Assembly: GCA_964035545.1 (NCBI GenBank)
Contig: OZ037767.1
Coordinates: 23,951,128 to 24,015,127 of the forward strand
Length of the DNA: 64,000 nucleotides
Direction of reading: 5' to 3'
DNA from: Bugula neritina
Taxonomy: Eukaryota > Bryozoa > Gymnolaemata > Cheilostomatida > Bugulidae
Made by a program: the position numbers and the translations under genes. The notes under the pieces are model-generated. The model did no database searches. It saw nothing but the letters and a program-made list of their open reading frames with translations, and was not told the DNA's origin. Below are positions 1 through 14,229 of the stretch, piece by piece. Position 1 is the first letter of the stretch, and each line of letters begins with the position of its first letter.

Positions 1-489
1 CATTATGCGTTTAGGAATGCAAATTTTGATTGTATTAACAAAATTATGATAATTTCTGTTTAAGTTAATCACATGTATAAATAAGCAATAGTTAACATTT
101 CCTGGTATAATAGGTTACACAGTAAACTCAGATATGCTACACAAAGTCATAGCAACTAGATTATTTGGCATCATGTAACCATAATCAGATACTATTCTTG
201 TTGTCAACAACACATCTTTACCAGCATAAAAGGACTTTCAACATCAACATTCTGTAAATACATTAAGCTATTACTAATATACACAGAATGATAAATACTA
301 TCTCTGTGACTTGTAACTGGGTGTTGAAACTTTGTTTATCAGTAAATGATTATTAATTAATACTTGATTTATAGTTGAGCGAGCAAATAATTTGGTGCAC
401 TTGTTTCTTCTCCAGTAAGCCTACTCCACCATAACAGAGAGAAACCGTTTATCGTCCTGTGGCAGCAGCACCCTACGGCAGCACATATT
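1..489. other. Upstream region of the zinc-finger gene
   Basis: AT-rich DNA with no gene seen. A pyrimidine tract followed by CAG at 413-415 resembles a splice acceptor. The zinc-finger reading frame is open from there to the chosen ATG at 490. The first coding exon could therefore begin at 416 as an internal or 5'UTR-containing exon fed by an exon outside the window. Confidence 0.4.
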
Positions 490-3400
490 ATGATGAGCGA
501 CCCGTTGTCAGCGGAGAACTTCAGTCAGCTGTATGCCAGTCTAGAAACGCTGGACGTTACTCAGATAGTGTCTACTCTGCTCAGCATTGCTCCCCTTAGA
601 GATGAGATCCAGAGTCGTCTGTGGCAGACTCAGCCTAGGGCCCGGCGTAAGGTAGGAACTAAGTCTATAGCTACATCTATACAACTGCAGTAGGCCTATG
701 CTATGTTGTAACATACAGCTAGAATTGAAAAGTTGTAATGAAACTTTCAAACCTTTAAACTTTTTTAATTTAACAAAAGGTAAAAGTTCTTGTTTATAGC
801 TGGTTCAGCTTCCAGCGATTTTGTCAAACATTTTAATGAAAGAATATATTTTTTCATCTCAAAAATTAACTTTAAATAACTAATAAAATATTCAAGACAA
901 TGAAATGGATATATAATGTCAAAACATGATTATAAATCATTTAAACTAATTAGATCCATTTTTTTTGGAAAGCTGACAAAAGGTGATCAAATTTGAAATT
1001 AAAAATCTGAGAAAAAGTGACATTTGTGCTACCAAATTTGTTAGGCAAATGTTGAGTCCATAACGCATGGTTAGGATGAGCAACAGATGTGTATACACCT
1101 TCTGTTACTTACTCTATAGCCATCTAGCTCCAGTCTAGTCAGCAGGCTGGAAGAACACTACCTTTGATTAACATCCTGTGTCACTCCAAATAATGTCACA
1201 AAGTAACAATATTACATAAACTTTATTACAACCAAGTTCATATTCCTATATTTATATTTATCAACAATTATAAAGGATAAAACCCAGTCTTTTAGAGTCA
1301 ACTTTAAGCTGAAGTTCACAAGTGGTGTTAGACAGCATTTGCTTTGATGATTGTTTTTAAGAGGTGCTTATTTAATAAAGAGCTTGCATCTGGGCGGGTA
1401 GTTACATCACATCATAGTATACCAACACTAGATGTTCCTTCAGGAGTATTGGTTATCTGTGGTTAAGTTATGGATGCACTTGAAGTAGTACATAAAAGTT
1501 GAGGTTTAAATAATTATAAGCTTAAAAGTTTTTGCATCCAGATCTGTGTATGGAACAACTTATAAACTGCTAGAGTAAACATGTAGTTAATTACATTAAA
1601 AGTAGCTAACAATAAATTTTTACCAAGATGTAGTAACGTTTGATAGTTGATGTGTACTGGTTATAAAACATGGACCACTGCACTAAAGTATGTATAATTT
1701 AAAAGGACAATGTCGATTACAAAAGCTGTACAACAATATAACCATGATGGAAACTTTTGAAAGAAATGAAACTTGCAAATGAAAATGCTTCTGAATTATT
1801 GCCTCAGCTTGGGATGACATTGTTGGCAAGCGTCATGTGACTTCTGAGTAATAGTTCCTTTACCAAGATAGAAAGTCCCACATTTGTCCAAATATAAAAG
1901 ATAATTCCACCATACTGGTAGATTGTAGATGTATAAGCTTAGCTCAGCGTAAAGTAGATGCAGTTTTTAGCTGCTGTTTTGTCAACACCTGTATTTAGCA
2001 TCCTTAGGACTACACATAGTTGCCTACCTGGTGCATAGATTAGCAGGCTATTCCCTTGTATGTATTAAGAATTTATGTAACATGCTGGTGAGTGAGTGGT
2101 TTTGGCACTGGGCCTGATCCTAATGTTCTAATATGGCAAGTCTTATTACTATGGCAAGTCTTACTATACCATCACCAACCACCATTTAAATGCTATGATT
2201 AAAACCAACGGAATGCAAGAAAATCCCAGAGTAGGAAAACAAAACCTGTTCCATGAAATGAACAATCATGGTTGTTGCGTTAGTTTTCCTCCATGTTGCT
2301 AAACTACTGTCATAGCACGAAAGGTGATGACTTAGCTTGTGAATAACTATTGTGCCACCTAAAACAACAAAGCTGGCCTGTGTTGTTCTCTCAGAGCTTG
2401 ACAAGGACAGTCTTGGTGACCTCGGCTTAACTGCCTGATGAATCTATATTCTTGTCATCATTGAACTTATTGGTAAATGATGAGATGTTTTTCACAGATT
2501 CAGATAAACTTAGTATGTCAAGTTGGCAGCTGTGATCTCCATTATCAGCATATCACAGTTTTGGCAAACACCGTGTGGTTAAGTCTTTAACATACTCCTC
2601 AAGTGTTGTGATTCAGGGAGCAAAGAATTCAACATCTCCATGGTTTAAATAACGTAACAATAGCTTGCTGGATGGTTTGAACTTCTAAGGGCAATACTGC
2701 CTTTAGATGGGCTTAAAATACTTGCATGCTGGTTCTTTCTGTAGCAGGGCATACAGACAGATATATTTAAATTCAAAATAATGGCCCCTTGAGGCCTACA
2801 AAAAACCATAAGAGATGTTTCCACTTACACCCGTCTGGACTCAAACTGCCACACATTTTCTTTTCTTTGAATATTTCATTAGCAAAGTTAAGAAAATTAC
2901 ATTGTTTGAAGCTTTTCACTTTCCGAAAGCAATTCAAAAGAAAATCTGCTGAGATTTACACTATCAGAATATTGTTCTATGTTGCAAAGCATTTAAAGCT
3001 TATTACTTAGAATAAACCAATAGTGCTCCCTCCTCACTAAGCTTCAGGTCCAAAAACTTCAATTCATGACATGCATAGTAGAATACCAGATTTAACTAAT
3101 GATTTGTTAGATTCAGCCATTTTGCCCCTGTATAAATATACATACGCCACAAAACTGGGGTCCAAGCCCTTTTCATGACCTATGAAATGAAAGTGTGAGA
3201 TATGGAGGGAGCACTGTAATAATTGCTTTAAGTTTTAGAGAACAAAAAAAAGCAAGAATTGAGCTGTTTGAATGGCACATCCTGGATTTACAGTTTTGAC
3301 GTGTTAGTAAGTGTAATGTGCACGACATAGCAACACAATTTTACAGGTTGCTGTCGGCACCTGCAGCATACACTGATTCTGGGACATCGGCAGCTTTAGT

Positions 3401-6400
3401 TTAGCTCAAACGATGCCATTGATTGGTACAAGACTGCCTGTCAACTATATATTAAATTATCATTACAGATGTATTTGGTAATCATTCTGCCACATTTGCA
3501 AATATTAATGGGATATTGTGCTGTTGGCAAAGAGGATGTTTGTGGTTGCTATCTCATGTCACTTAATATCATCGCACTAACCAACTGCATGCTTTACCCA
3601 TCAAAATCTCAGTTGCTTAATTTAAAGCCTTAATAGCTTTTAAATAGCCCGCAAAACTTACTTTTTTATTATAGTAAAACTGTAACTTTCAAGTGAAATA
3701 CTGTATATTAATTTTAGATGATAATTAGAGGTTGGTGCAGTAATGGGGAACTTTGAAAGGCCTGTGTTTTGCGATCGGAAATAATAGCAAAAGAAATATG
3801 TTCCAGAATTTCTTAACCATACCCAAACTAAAATTATTCATAGGCAGTTAAAGAACTTAGGCTATAGGAAGTTTTTTCCGTCGATGCATTTAAATGGATA
3901 ATTATAATACAATTATCATGCTTATAAAATTAACTGATAAAAAACCATAATTTTCTTTTTTTATCAAAAACAGTCATTTTCTTGTTACTGTGTTTACCAT
4001 TCTACATTTGGTGCTTTTGATGATGCATTAACAAAACTTTTGAAACAGATCCGATTGCCAAATCATGACACTGGAAATGTTGTTGTTGATGTCATGGTGT
4101 TACAATGACCTGAAATATCACAACCAACTGGTTTTGGTGAAGGGTAATGTCTTGATACGGTGTCCTTATAGACTCTCATTTGATTCACAGGGGATAGTTA
4201 AGTGTTGAGTATATAACCTACTACCACTACTGTCTATTGTTATGACAAGCTGCTTTTGTGTTGTGTATAAGAATAAAAAGTGCTTTAAGTTACTGAAGGA
4301 AGTGTGAACGGCTAAATAACAATTTATTAGACAATCGAAACATTATTTCAAATCCTATGCAGTTAATTATGAGAGCCACTGGGAAAGCAGCATGAATCAA
4401 ATGGCCTTCATTAGCTCTCCAGCCCTTAATAACTATTTTCATAATTCATTGCAAAACACTCACTAGGGCCCCTTTCATGTATGCCCTGAGATTTTTACAA
4501 TTTGAATAGCCGCAGGGTGGTTTTTTAAATAAAAGGACTTCAGCAAGTCTGTTTTGATCTTATTTTTCTCTCTTCCTCTACATTTATGGAGAGGAATTAA
4601 AGGGCAAAAATTCTCAGTTTCACTGTTTAACCTAATGATTACTACAAACATGACTTACAGTTGTTATTCATACATATATATATTGTAACTTTTATAACTA
4701 ATACTTACCTATTCTATGTGCTTATGCATGATAATTGAATTTTAGAAGCTATATCAAAAGTAGATTAAGTTGTGGAACGACTCATTCACTCTATAGCAAC
4801 AATAACTTATAAGTATTTACCATAGAGTTTTACTTTATTGTTTTAGAGAAGGACTAGGGCCGAGATGGAGGCACTGGGCCAGAAAACAACAGCCGATGAC
4901 TTTAAAACAGTTCAGTTAAATATTCAGAATACTCTTGCTAATGGGAAAACAACCCCAGTGTTGGAAAATACTCAAGTATATAAGAAGAAATCTCGTAAAG
5001 GAATGCCAGCCAAGCTGAATGCCACCAAGTACTCCCATCTATTACATAACCAGGTACAGCATACACTGTAGTGTGTATTGTAACACACCAGTTACTGTAG
5101 TGCATATATTGAGAACTTCTTTGCTGGGCCGTTACTTTAGCATCTCATAGTGTAGTTACTGTGTTTTTAGAAGAGTAAAAATTTTTCGCATTGTGAAAAG
5201 GGGGTCCTGGGCACATAGAAAAAGTAATATAGTCAGAATTCTGTAAATTGAATGGTTTAATGGTACTTTGTAAATAATTACAAAAGCTGTTGATAATAGG
5301 TTAAGCCTGTAGCAACAGGTGTACTCATCAAGGAGCTGCAAATCCTAAACTTGGGTAAGAACTCACCTGTTGGCAGCCACCTAATGCTGCCTGTGAAATA
5401 CTGCTCGGGTGCATTTTCCTAATGCATAAAACACTGTGACAACTGGCATCTAAACTGCCAGATTTGGAGAACTGTAAATGTGAAATTAAGCTTTATTCAA
5501 TTATTAGGCACTTGTTGACTGAGTTTCCTGTGATTTGAGGATGTGATGTATTGATGTTAGTCACATTGAACTCTTGACTGAACTAAAGATAGAGCATTGC
5601 AGTGTGGGGGACATTAAATCTGATAAAAGTGGCCATATTTAGATTTTTCACTAATGCAGCTGATCAAACAATTGTTAGCAAATCAATGCTATAATACATT
5701 CATGTGTTTTAATATTAAATAGTTGAAAATGTTTCTTGTAGCATCTTAGTATGTTGACATTATAAGCAATGACCGCTACTAAAATAACTTTTCTGTATGA
5801 CTCACCCCTTTAGTGTGTAGAAATGTGTATGTAAGAAATTCAGCATTCAGTATAGTTGATTAAACTTCTTACTGCATTGGGCATATTTGTTACCTTACAC
5901 ACCAGCAAGCTATTAAGCAGGCATGAGCTTGAGATGAAGTTTAAGTCACAACAAGTACGATATTATAAATTGACAAAGAATGCCATAGCTATTGCTCCTT
6001 CACATTCTACAGCGTAACTGGTAATGCAATGATGATATATTGAGTCTTAACCAGTGGGATACATTGAATATTTGTCAAATTTTTGTGCTAAAGACTAAAA
6101 AAACTTTTATTATAACTCTGCAAAGGGGCCATAATAATATATATATATATATTAAAAGGGTAAAAATAGAGAGATTATATCAAGATAAAAGCATGAGCTT
6201 CCTAAACTGATTTGCACTTAGTCTGTTTCATGGGCTGAAGGTAAAGTTGATAAGGTATTGCTTTGTTCTAGATGCCCTTGGCTGCATTTCCTGTGACTAG
6301 AGCATCAGATTCGGGAGGTTTTAGTGCAGGAACATCTTCACCAGGAAGTAACCAATCAGATGCGGCTTATACAGGGAGTAACCAATCAGATGTAGAAACT

Positions 6401-9086
6401 AGTCCAGTTGCCCCAACTGTTACTCCTTTCCGAGACTCGGAGAGATTAGCTGGCAAGTCTTTCATTTGTCTATTTTCATATTCTATGAACAGTTATATAC
6501 CAGTTTTTAACTATTCTGACATGAATTTACAATAATATGATGCTAACACACGCTTATATGCTATGTAGCACCATATTTGTTATCAGTTATGATAACCATA
6601 ATACAATCTTGTGACTGCTCATTTGTATTATTCAGAATTTGATAAGACGAACCTTCAATCCAGCATCTTGCCTTTCTCTTACTGGAACTCATTTAGACTG
6701 GCAACAAGCCATCTGCTGTATAACTATAGTAACGTGATGCTCCCATCTCTTGGTACAGACATACTCAAGTCTATTGAGTCCAACACTCACCCTTTTCACA
6801 CCGCGTCTAACCACACTGTTCAGAACACCACTAGTCCACAGGTTACTTTATACTGTTATAATTCAAGCATGTATTTGCTATAAAAGTAGTTGAAACTTAC
6901 AGTAGTGGTAGAAAGTATTAGTGATAATAGCAATGCATGTATAACTGTTTTAGTGATTGTAGTTACAGTAACAAATGTAGTGTATCTGTAGAGGGTAATT
7001 TTTATTGTGTAAAAACTTGTGTACTGAAAAGTGATCTCGAAGTGATATTCAATATTGAAAATACGAGTTTTATTAAGAGGACAATTTCTTACACTATAAT
7101 TTATTCTAAATTGAAAGATTTAATGTTAATTCTTCCCATGTTGACTGTGTTTAGGCAAGGAATAGTTATGAAAACAAGGAGAGTCAAGAAGAGCCTTACA
7201 TTTCAATAGTAGATGAGGAAGGTAAGAAGGTGTTAAACTTCTACAAACTATGTTACAGTTTTATTGTATCTAGGAGGTGTTTACTGTCTCAACAAACTCA
7301 TGATGTGCTGTGTATTGTAGAGGAGCCTGAAAAGGCTGAAGACTTGACAACAAAACGCTGTGCAGAATCTCCTGGTAGTAGTGTGACCACGATCTCTACA
7401 AGCGCCAAAGAACAAAACACCACACAACAGCTCACGGAGATCAATTGTCCTGATTGCGGAGTTTCAGTAGTTCTGTCTGATCTCACATCTCACTTGCAAA
7501 ACGAATGCTCAAACCAATACTCTGCTTCTAAAAAGGTTTGTGCATCTGAAAAACTGGTCTTTGAGATGAAAACTGCTGATGAAATTTCGTTATGTTGCAT
7601 TCTACCCAGTTCTGTGTTTACAAATGTGTTTATTGTAGGTTTCATCTGAAGTTAACACACTTAGCAAAGCTAATTGGGAGTTGTGTACTATTTGCTACCA
7701 AAGAGTTCCTGAGAAGAATATGCTCAAACATATAAAGCAAAGACATTCGGATAAGAATGAGTTCCGCTGTGATATTTGTAATGAAAACTTTAGAAATAAG
7801 TCAACACTAAAGCGTCACAAGGTAGCTATATGATTATGCTGTTTTTTACATCTTTATAATACTGTGTATTGCAATATAAGACTATTCACATGGCATCTTT
7901 CATTCGTGTTAGAATGTACATGTATAGCTGCATGGTGCTCTTATTGGTTATATATCCAACTTTAACAACTATTACAGCCAAATTAAAAGTTAAACATATT
8001 ACCTTAGAGCGATTATAGCAATAGCATAAAATATGCCATGCAAAGAAGATAGAAAATTACCAACAACTACTGTCTACCCTTGTACACTAGTATAATATAT
8101 TTACAACACAGATCACGCACACTAGTGGTGGGGGACACGCTTGCTCATACTGTGCCAAGATATTTGCCAAACCCGAGCTCCTTCGAAGACACGAGCTATT
8201 ACACACAGAAGTTAAAAGAATTCTCTGGCCATGTTCTAAATGTGACAAGAGCTTTAGCAACAAGTATAACTTAGCAGTAAGTGTCTTATTATTATATTGT
8301 TCTATAATGCATTACAACTATAGGTCATGCGCTGTCGGCTAGGTTTAGAGGTCATGTTCTAAAGGTCATATAGTTGTCTAATAATTAATGTCCAGTGCTG
8401 ATAATTTCTTCAACTTTTGTTCAACCGGAAAGTAATTAATTATTCGTTCAGCTGTCTTGTTATTAGAAAGTGATTGCTTCATTAAATATGTTAGCTGGAA
8501 GCTTTTCAATACTGTATCTTGCCAGGTCAAGATTTGGTGCCCATTATAAAAATTGACTTTGATATTCGGCTGCATATTATATTGCAATTTTATCCCTAAG
8601 TTTATAGCAATATCAAGTTGCGCTGGTAGATTATACCGCATGAAAACTTGTCAATTCTTCAACCAATACAACATTTCCTAAAAGTTAAGAAACTGTAAGC
8701 TTAGTTCACCCATTATATTTAAAATACTAATAACTAGTCTGAACATAATATGAAATCTTAGACTATTTTAGATGTTTTATGAAATGCTGATGGTACTTTA
8801 AAAATAGTTCAAAATAACATCATAGTTATATCTTCCTTGTCTTAGTCAGCTAACCACAATTTGCATTTGTGCCAACAGTCATGATGCAACATTTTTCATG
8901 GAGACGCTTTCTGCTTGCCAGGTACACGACAGGATGCACACCGGAGAGCTTCCGTTTCCCTGCCCGCACTGCCCGGAGAAGTTTAGAGTGAAGTGCAGCA
9001 TGCAGAATCACATCAAGTCCCGGCACCCTCAACTTCACTGCAGGTCCCCGAGCCCAGGGGTTGAGAGTCACTCATCTAGTATGTGA
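490..9086 (+). CDS. C2H2 zinc-finger protein, 9 coding exons
   Basis: Exons 490-651, 4847-5053, 6272-6452, 6636-6841, 7155-7221, 7321-7535, 7639-7821, 8112-8276 and 8922-9086 join in one phase-consistent frame of about 516 codons. The N-terminal half is Ser/Thr/Gln-rich and low in recognisable domains. The C-terminal third carries a string of zinc fingers: a C-C-H-C type beginning CPDCG, then fingers beginning CTICY, CDICN, CSYCA, CSKCD and CPHCP. Two fingers are split by introns just before their histidines. One linker reads HTGELPF, close to the canonical TGEKP linker. This indicates a nuclear DNA-binding protein, probably a transcription regulator; the target and orthology are unknown. The intron after 6452 starts GC (G|GCAAGT), and only that donor keeps the frame. 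The start is the ATG ATG at 490; an upstream exon is possible. Convergent with the sulfotransferase gene. Confidence 0.85.
652..4846. other. Long first intron of the zinc-finger gene
   Basis: About 4.2 kb between coding exons 1 and 2, bounded by AAG|GTAGG and TTTTAG. It is AT-rich and has no convincing coding exon in either strand. The only recognised content is a mariner-type MITE at 3021-3218. Confidence 0.6.
3021..3218. mobile_element. Mariner-type MITE, copy 1
   Basis: A roughly 200-bp element with inverted ends. The right end reads TATGGAGGGAGCACTG followed by TA; the left end begins TAGTGCTCCCTCC. Terminal CAGTGCTCCCTCC with TA flanks fits the Tc1/mariner superfamily. A diverged second copy lies at 59021-59230 and shares the interior (for example AGATTTAACT and CCATTTTG). 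There is no coding capacity, so it is non-autonomous. Confidence 0.6.
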
Positions 9087-9088
9087 AT

Positions 9089-9260
9089 CACTGAAGAGCT
9101 CAATGGGCCGTCACTATGCAACTAATACAAGACTCACTGAAGAGCTCAATGGGCTGTCATTATGCAACTAATACAAGACTCACTGAAGAGCTCAATGGGC
9201 TGTCACCATGCAACTAATACAAGACTTTCTGACTCACGGAAAAGCTCACTATGCAACCAA
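9089..9260. repeat. 46-bp tandem repeat
   Basis: Units starting CTGAAGAGCTCAATGGG recur at 9091, 9137 and 9183, exactly 46 bp apart. A degraded fourth unit follows. The array begins immediately after the zinc-finger stop codon and so lies in its 3'UTR or 3' flank. Confidence 0.85.
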
Positions 9261-9748
9261 TGCAATACTCATGCTTTATCATACTCAGTATTTTTGATCT
9301 TATGCAATCATTTTACACATTTTTTGCTTCTAGTCTAGTTATATGATATATTCAACAGCTGGTAATACCCCAATCATTACACTGACAATCCATAACCCAT
9401 ATACCTGTATTATTTGGTGCATAATAACCCACATTACATATTGTACATAACTATTAACATTATTTGTTTTGATAACGTCATTTATTTCTATTTTCTAGCT
9501 TTTTACATAATTATTTTAACGCAAATATACTGATATTTCACATTATAGCAGAAAAATCTCTGGTTTTATTAGTTACTTTGCTAACCACAAATCATTAGCC
9601 ATTTATAGTAGTGGTATAGTACAGCTAACTCCAAAATAGACCTCAAATGTTACAATCTTATATCTGATCAGATAGGCTGTGTATGTAACACATAGGGCTG
9701 ACTCCCAGCCAATTCCCATCTCCACCAAACGCTAGTTCCACAACAGTT
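9261..9748. other. Convergent intergenic region
   Basis: AT-rich spacer between the 3' ends of the zinc-finger and sulfotransferase genes. TTTATT at 9481-9486 is AATAAA on the minus strand and could serve the sulfotransferase transcript. Nothing else is seen. Confidence 0.4.
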
Positions 9749-12700
9749 TCAACTCTTCTCATAGTCAACTAATCTGAGCAAACCATCATCCTTGATAGAA
9801 CCAGCCAATAGACTGTCCAGCGACAGCACCATATCAGGAGAGAAGTGGTTCTGCCAATCACCAACTTTCCCTGAAACAACCAATCAACAGTAAACAATGT
9901 TGGCGCATACTACTGCAAGCACTCACTGTTTACGAATATTTTATTTAAATGGAGGTTTGTCATTTATACATAGAGAAACCTACCCTTGCGTAGGAACTGA
10001 GCATCGTCTTTAAGAAACCCGTTGACTGCCAGCCATTGGTAGTTGGAACTAGGGTTATTTTTCATACTGCTGAAGCTACACATATAGGAAAGTAGTTGCA
10101 GCTGCTCAGAGGAAAGGGGTGTGTCAAGAAACCGGGCTAGCTTTTCTATATTCTTTATTGGATCCTACAGGACAACAAATAACCAGTATTACTATATATA
10201 TATTTCTAGTTCAACTATGTATAGAGTAATATGATGTAATATACTATAAGATCATATGTATTACTGATTAGCATCTCTTACATTACTTTTACATGGCATA
10301 TAAAATACATATTAATATACAACATATATGAATATAGATACAATATAGTATGTGTTGGCTCAATAGTTATCAATATGGTGACCACAAATCTACTTCACCA
10401 AAAGTATTTTCCTATCAATTCACTTGTCTAACTTGTAAATAAATGACATCTACTGTAGTATCGTTCAATACAAGCATTTGATTTATGTTGCAACCATCTA
10501 ACAAAATAAGATTTTGCCTGAAATTTTTGCTTTAAAATGTAAAAATTACAATATGTAGCACGTATTTAAATACATTTCCAGCCTCTTAGTGAGGGGGCAC
10601 AACTCTAAAAATCTGGTTTATATGCAAACTGAAAACATAATAAAGCAGGTACAAGTATCAACTAAATCTTATGGAGTGGCAATTCTAATGTTGATCCAAG
10701 TATCACTGAGCTTTGCTGCCGATGAGGCATGTTGCTGCTGTAGCTGATTAACTAAGTCTGAGATAATTTCTTGAACATTAAAAACTTGAAATATTCCTGG
10801 TTGTCTGAAAACCACCAAGTTGAGCTCCCAGAGCGTTATTGAACATTCTAGAACTGTGAATAGCCAACACGGAGTAACATTCACCTTCACTAATTCCTCA
10901 TAAGTAATGAACAGAACATTGCTGCTGGCTTCAGATGAAAGACTATAAGTGTAGTATTCTTGTACGTGACTGGGCCAGGATCCATACGCAACTAGAAGAT
11001 CAAGAAGAAAAACAATAATGCTGCGATATATAAAATACTACTATATATAATATTGCTACATATATACATATGATACTACTATATATAATATTGCTACATA
11101 TACAATACTACTATATATAATACTACCAGATATAATACTGCTATATATGTTTAATACTGCTACATAATAAGCAAACTTGGTAATTACTATTCAAGATTTT
11201 TAAGGGTCAAGTTAGACACAAATCTTGTTAAGTTAGACAGGTGATCGGAAAAACACACAAGACGTAGATACGGGTTCACAACATCCTGTCTGCTGCTAAC
11301 AACTCACCGCTGCCATCTAGAAAGAGGTTGAAGAAGTTAGAAAACTCCCCGTTATATCCAACCATCTGAATCATCTTGGTAAAGTGATAGTAGGACACAC
11401 AGACATCTCTTGGGTTCCTCATGATGTACACTATCTACCAGTATAATACAGAGTAGGTTCGCACCAAATCCTCAGCCACAAACCAACAAACAATGTATAC
11501 ACACGTTTAATATTACATAAAACTTATACTCAGTAAGGATGGCTAATACACAACTTGTGAAGAGTTTCTATTTCATAATATTAACTCTAGTAATTGATTC
11601 AATTCCTCATGTTTAGTGATAACTGATTGCTACATCAATGTTGATTGCTGATTGCATTACTGATTGCAAATTACTACCTCAACATTGCTAAATTGCTACA
11701 TCAATATTGCTAGCATGTTTCATTAATATTGGTAACTTCCTACAATAATGTTGCTAATTTGCACATTGTCATCCTATAAGCTACTCCCTAGTAATAAATG
11801 ACATGAGAATATTACCTTATGCTTCCCATTAGTTATACTATTAGGCAGGAGTTTCAATGGTAAATGAGATTTGATAATTCTGGGAGTAGAGTGCGGCATT
11901 GATTCGAGTTGGTGATGGTTAGAATGCACCCACTCTAAATATGGCACCCTTTCATCCAGGGGTTTAGACTTGGCTTTAGGAATATCTAGCTTATGTACAA
12001 TGTTGTATGCCAACTCTGATATCCAAGTAGTACCTACAGCCACAAAATCAATATAATAAATGAGGCTGGTCTACATGATTCTAGAAACCACAGGCTATGC
12101 TTGGGTCTAACATAAAACAACCACCAGCCCCACTTTAAACTCTTGATGAGAGTTTGTCTTTTGACACCCGAATCTGCCTCACCTGATTTTGGGTAGGAGA
12201 GTATGTATATGTCATCATGCCGTGTGTTGAAACCATCCAGCTTTCTGACATTGCTAGCAATATCTTTGATTAGCGGAACACCATCTAAGTCTGTTAGCCA
12301 ATCCAATAATTTCTCTTCTTCACTTTTAGTCTGCAGGAAGTTACAATTGTATAGTCTTTCCTACTTATCCTGAACTCTACAGTATTCAATAGGCTTAACA
12401 TGTACCACAATAAATTTGCAACTAAATTAAAACAGTCACATCCTTGTGCCAATTTCAGAGTGTCATACATACTGATTTGAGTGAAAACTTCAACTTTAGT
12501 TTTAACGATAATTTAACCGATTGATTATTACACTTATATGTTTTATTTACAATAAATACTTGCAATCATAATGAAAATTATAATACAGATTTCCAATAGT
12601 TCTTGTGATTTTTGATCCAAGACTTTGATTAAATAAGATTTAACACAGAGCAACATTATATGCTAGCTCTCATTGAAATAGGTGACTGGATATTAATAAC

Positions 12701-12849
12701 AACATAACGGATACGGAGACAAATAAACCTACCTTGTAAGGTGAAGATTGTAAGATTCTTTGTTTCTTGTAAAAATGGAGACCAGTTACAATTGCAACAT
12801 GACTTGCTACTACAGCTGCAACCAGCTTTTTCATAAACAAAGCCACCAT
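9749..12849 (-). CDS. Cytosolic-type sulfotransferase with N-terminal membrane anchor
   Basis: Seven exons, in coding order 12849-12733, 12330-12183, 12033-11816, 11434-11308, 10991-10885, 10164-9984 and 9870-9749, give 339 residues with all phases matching. Signatures of PAPS-dependent sulfotransferases are intact: the 5'-phosphosulfate loop YPKSGTTW (residues 85-92, split by an intron), the catalytic histidine in KSHLP (about H145), the 3'-phosphate site RNPRDVCVSYYHF (167-179), and RKGKVGDWQNHF near the C-terminus (from about 298). The family transfers sulfate from PAPS to phenols, steroids or amines. The first exon is unusual. It encodes a hydrophobic stretch at about residues 9-27 (LVAAVVASHVAIVTGLHFY) followed by KKQR, which looks like a signal anchor rather than a soluble SULT N-terminus. 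Start: ATG at 12849 in the context GAAGATGG. Substrate unknown. Confidence 0.93.
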
Positions 12850-14229
12850 CTTCCATAACAAACAACAGCTGAAAAAATAAACTAAAAGTATAAGTATATT
12901 ACACTTATATTACACTTTTCAAAAATAAATATCAATTTAGAACACAACACCATGCTCCAGAAAAAACCAGCTTTGCTTGCACCATCTTTTGCAGATTACA
13001 TGCTGTGACAGCATGCGATACGTCTTTAGTGAGCTTTAAGAATGATAGTACAATGGTTCACTAGAATGGTATGATACTTTTATCCCAATTAAAGGAGAGA
13101 GAAGCTAACTGAAGCCATTTTATTGAAATCAAACATGCTGAAGGTAATCATGAAGCCTAGGTATAGTGCTGCTATAATACTTAGAGTATATGTGGGTTAG
13201 ACAGAGGTTGCTGCTTTGCTGCTTTACTGTGTACTGATGATGAAGTGGTACTAGAAAAACTAGAGCTGCGGATAGCTGTAAGTGTCGGTAATAGTAGTAT
13301 ATTAATGATAATGGGATAAGCATAACCTTAACTGCCTTTACATCAAACGTAGTGCAACTAGGTATTAGAGTAATTATCAAAATAGGTTTAATCTAAAAGT
13401 AGCACAATGAAACTTAACATCAATTTTAATTTGAGATTATCATTGACGTATATTTTGCCTGTTATATTTCTTTACCTATTCACTAACTCAAAATTAAATC
13501 CAACTTGTTTAAAATTATAGTTATAAGCAATAAAACATCGACTAATAATCACACTGATGGTTAGTGATAGTGAGAAATATTTTAAATTTTAAAGCATGGA
13601 TATTATAATTATAATTGAAAAAGTAGAGCTCAACTGTAACATTAATTTAATAATAACTTCATTTTGAATTAACATTATCACAATAAATATAATTTTTAAA
13701 TGAATAATTAATAAAAAAATAATCAATACAATAAAAATAAAGGTGATCATTGGCATTGTCATCGTGAGTTTGTCATTGTGATTTTAATTTTAGTATTAGA
13801 CTAGTATTATAAATATTATAAATTTACAACTTCTATCTAAAACAATTATTCAAATTCAATATGAATATCAGTATGAATAAGTATAACAACTGAATATAAA
13901 ATTGAATATCAATATGATGTTGAATCACTACTCAGTATCAGAATCAGAATGTCAAACTCAAAGTGATTCAACGTGATTCAACGATCATCACGCTTCACGG
14001 TCAACATCATGATCCTGATCATGTTCAAGTTGATGGATTCAAAAAACTGTAGCTCTGATTATCATTATTATAAAATTATAATATGGTTATTCTTATTTTA
14101 TGACGTATTTTAGTTTTAGTAGTTACCAATTGAATTAGTTTTGTTGTGAAGTCTGAGTTCTTGCTCTTCAGTTAGTCATTATGATTATAATGATAATCAT
14201 AATTGGAAAACGCTTGAGGCAGCATAAAT
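12850..14229. other. Intergenic AT-rich DNA, no gene seen
   Basis: Region upstream of the sulfotransferase gene. It is very AT-rich at 13390-13900, with short degenerate repeats of GATTCAACGTGATTCAACG type at about 13960-13985. No exon with matching splice sites was found. Confidence 0.4.

Noticed and set aside
10669-10890. 73-codon minus-strand open frame in the sulfotransferase gene
   Set aside because: It is intron read-through after the donor at 10884; splicing to 10164 restores the family motif order.
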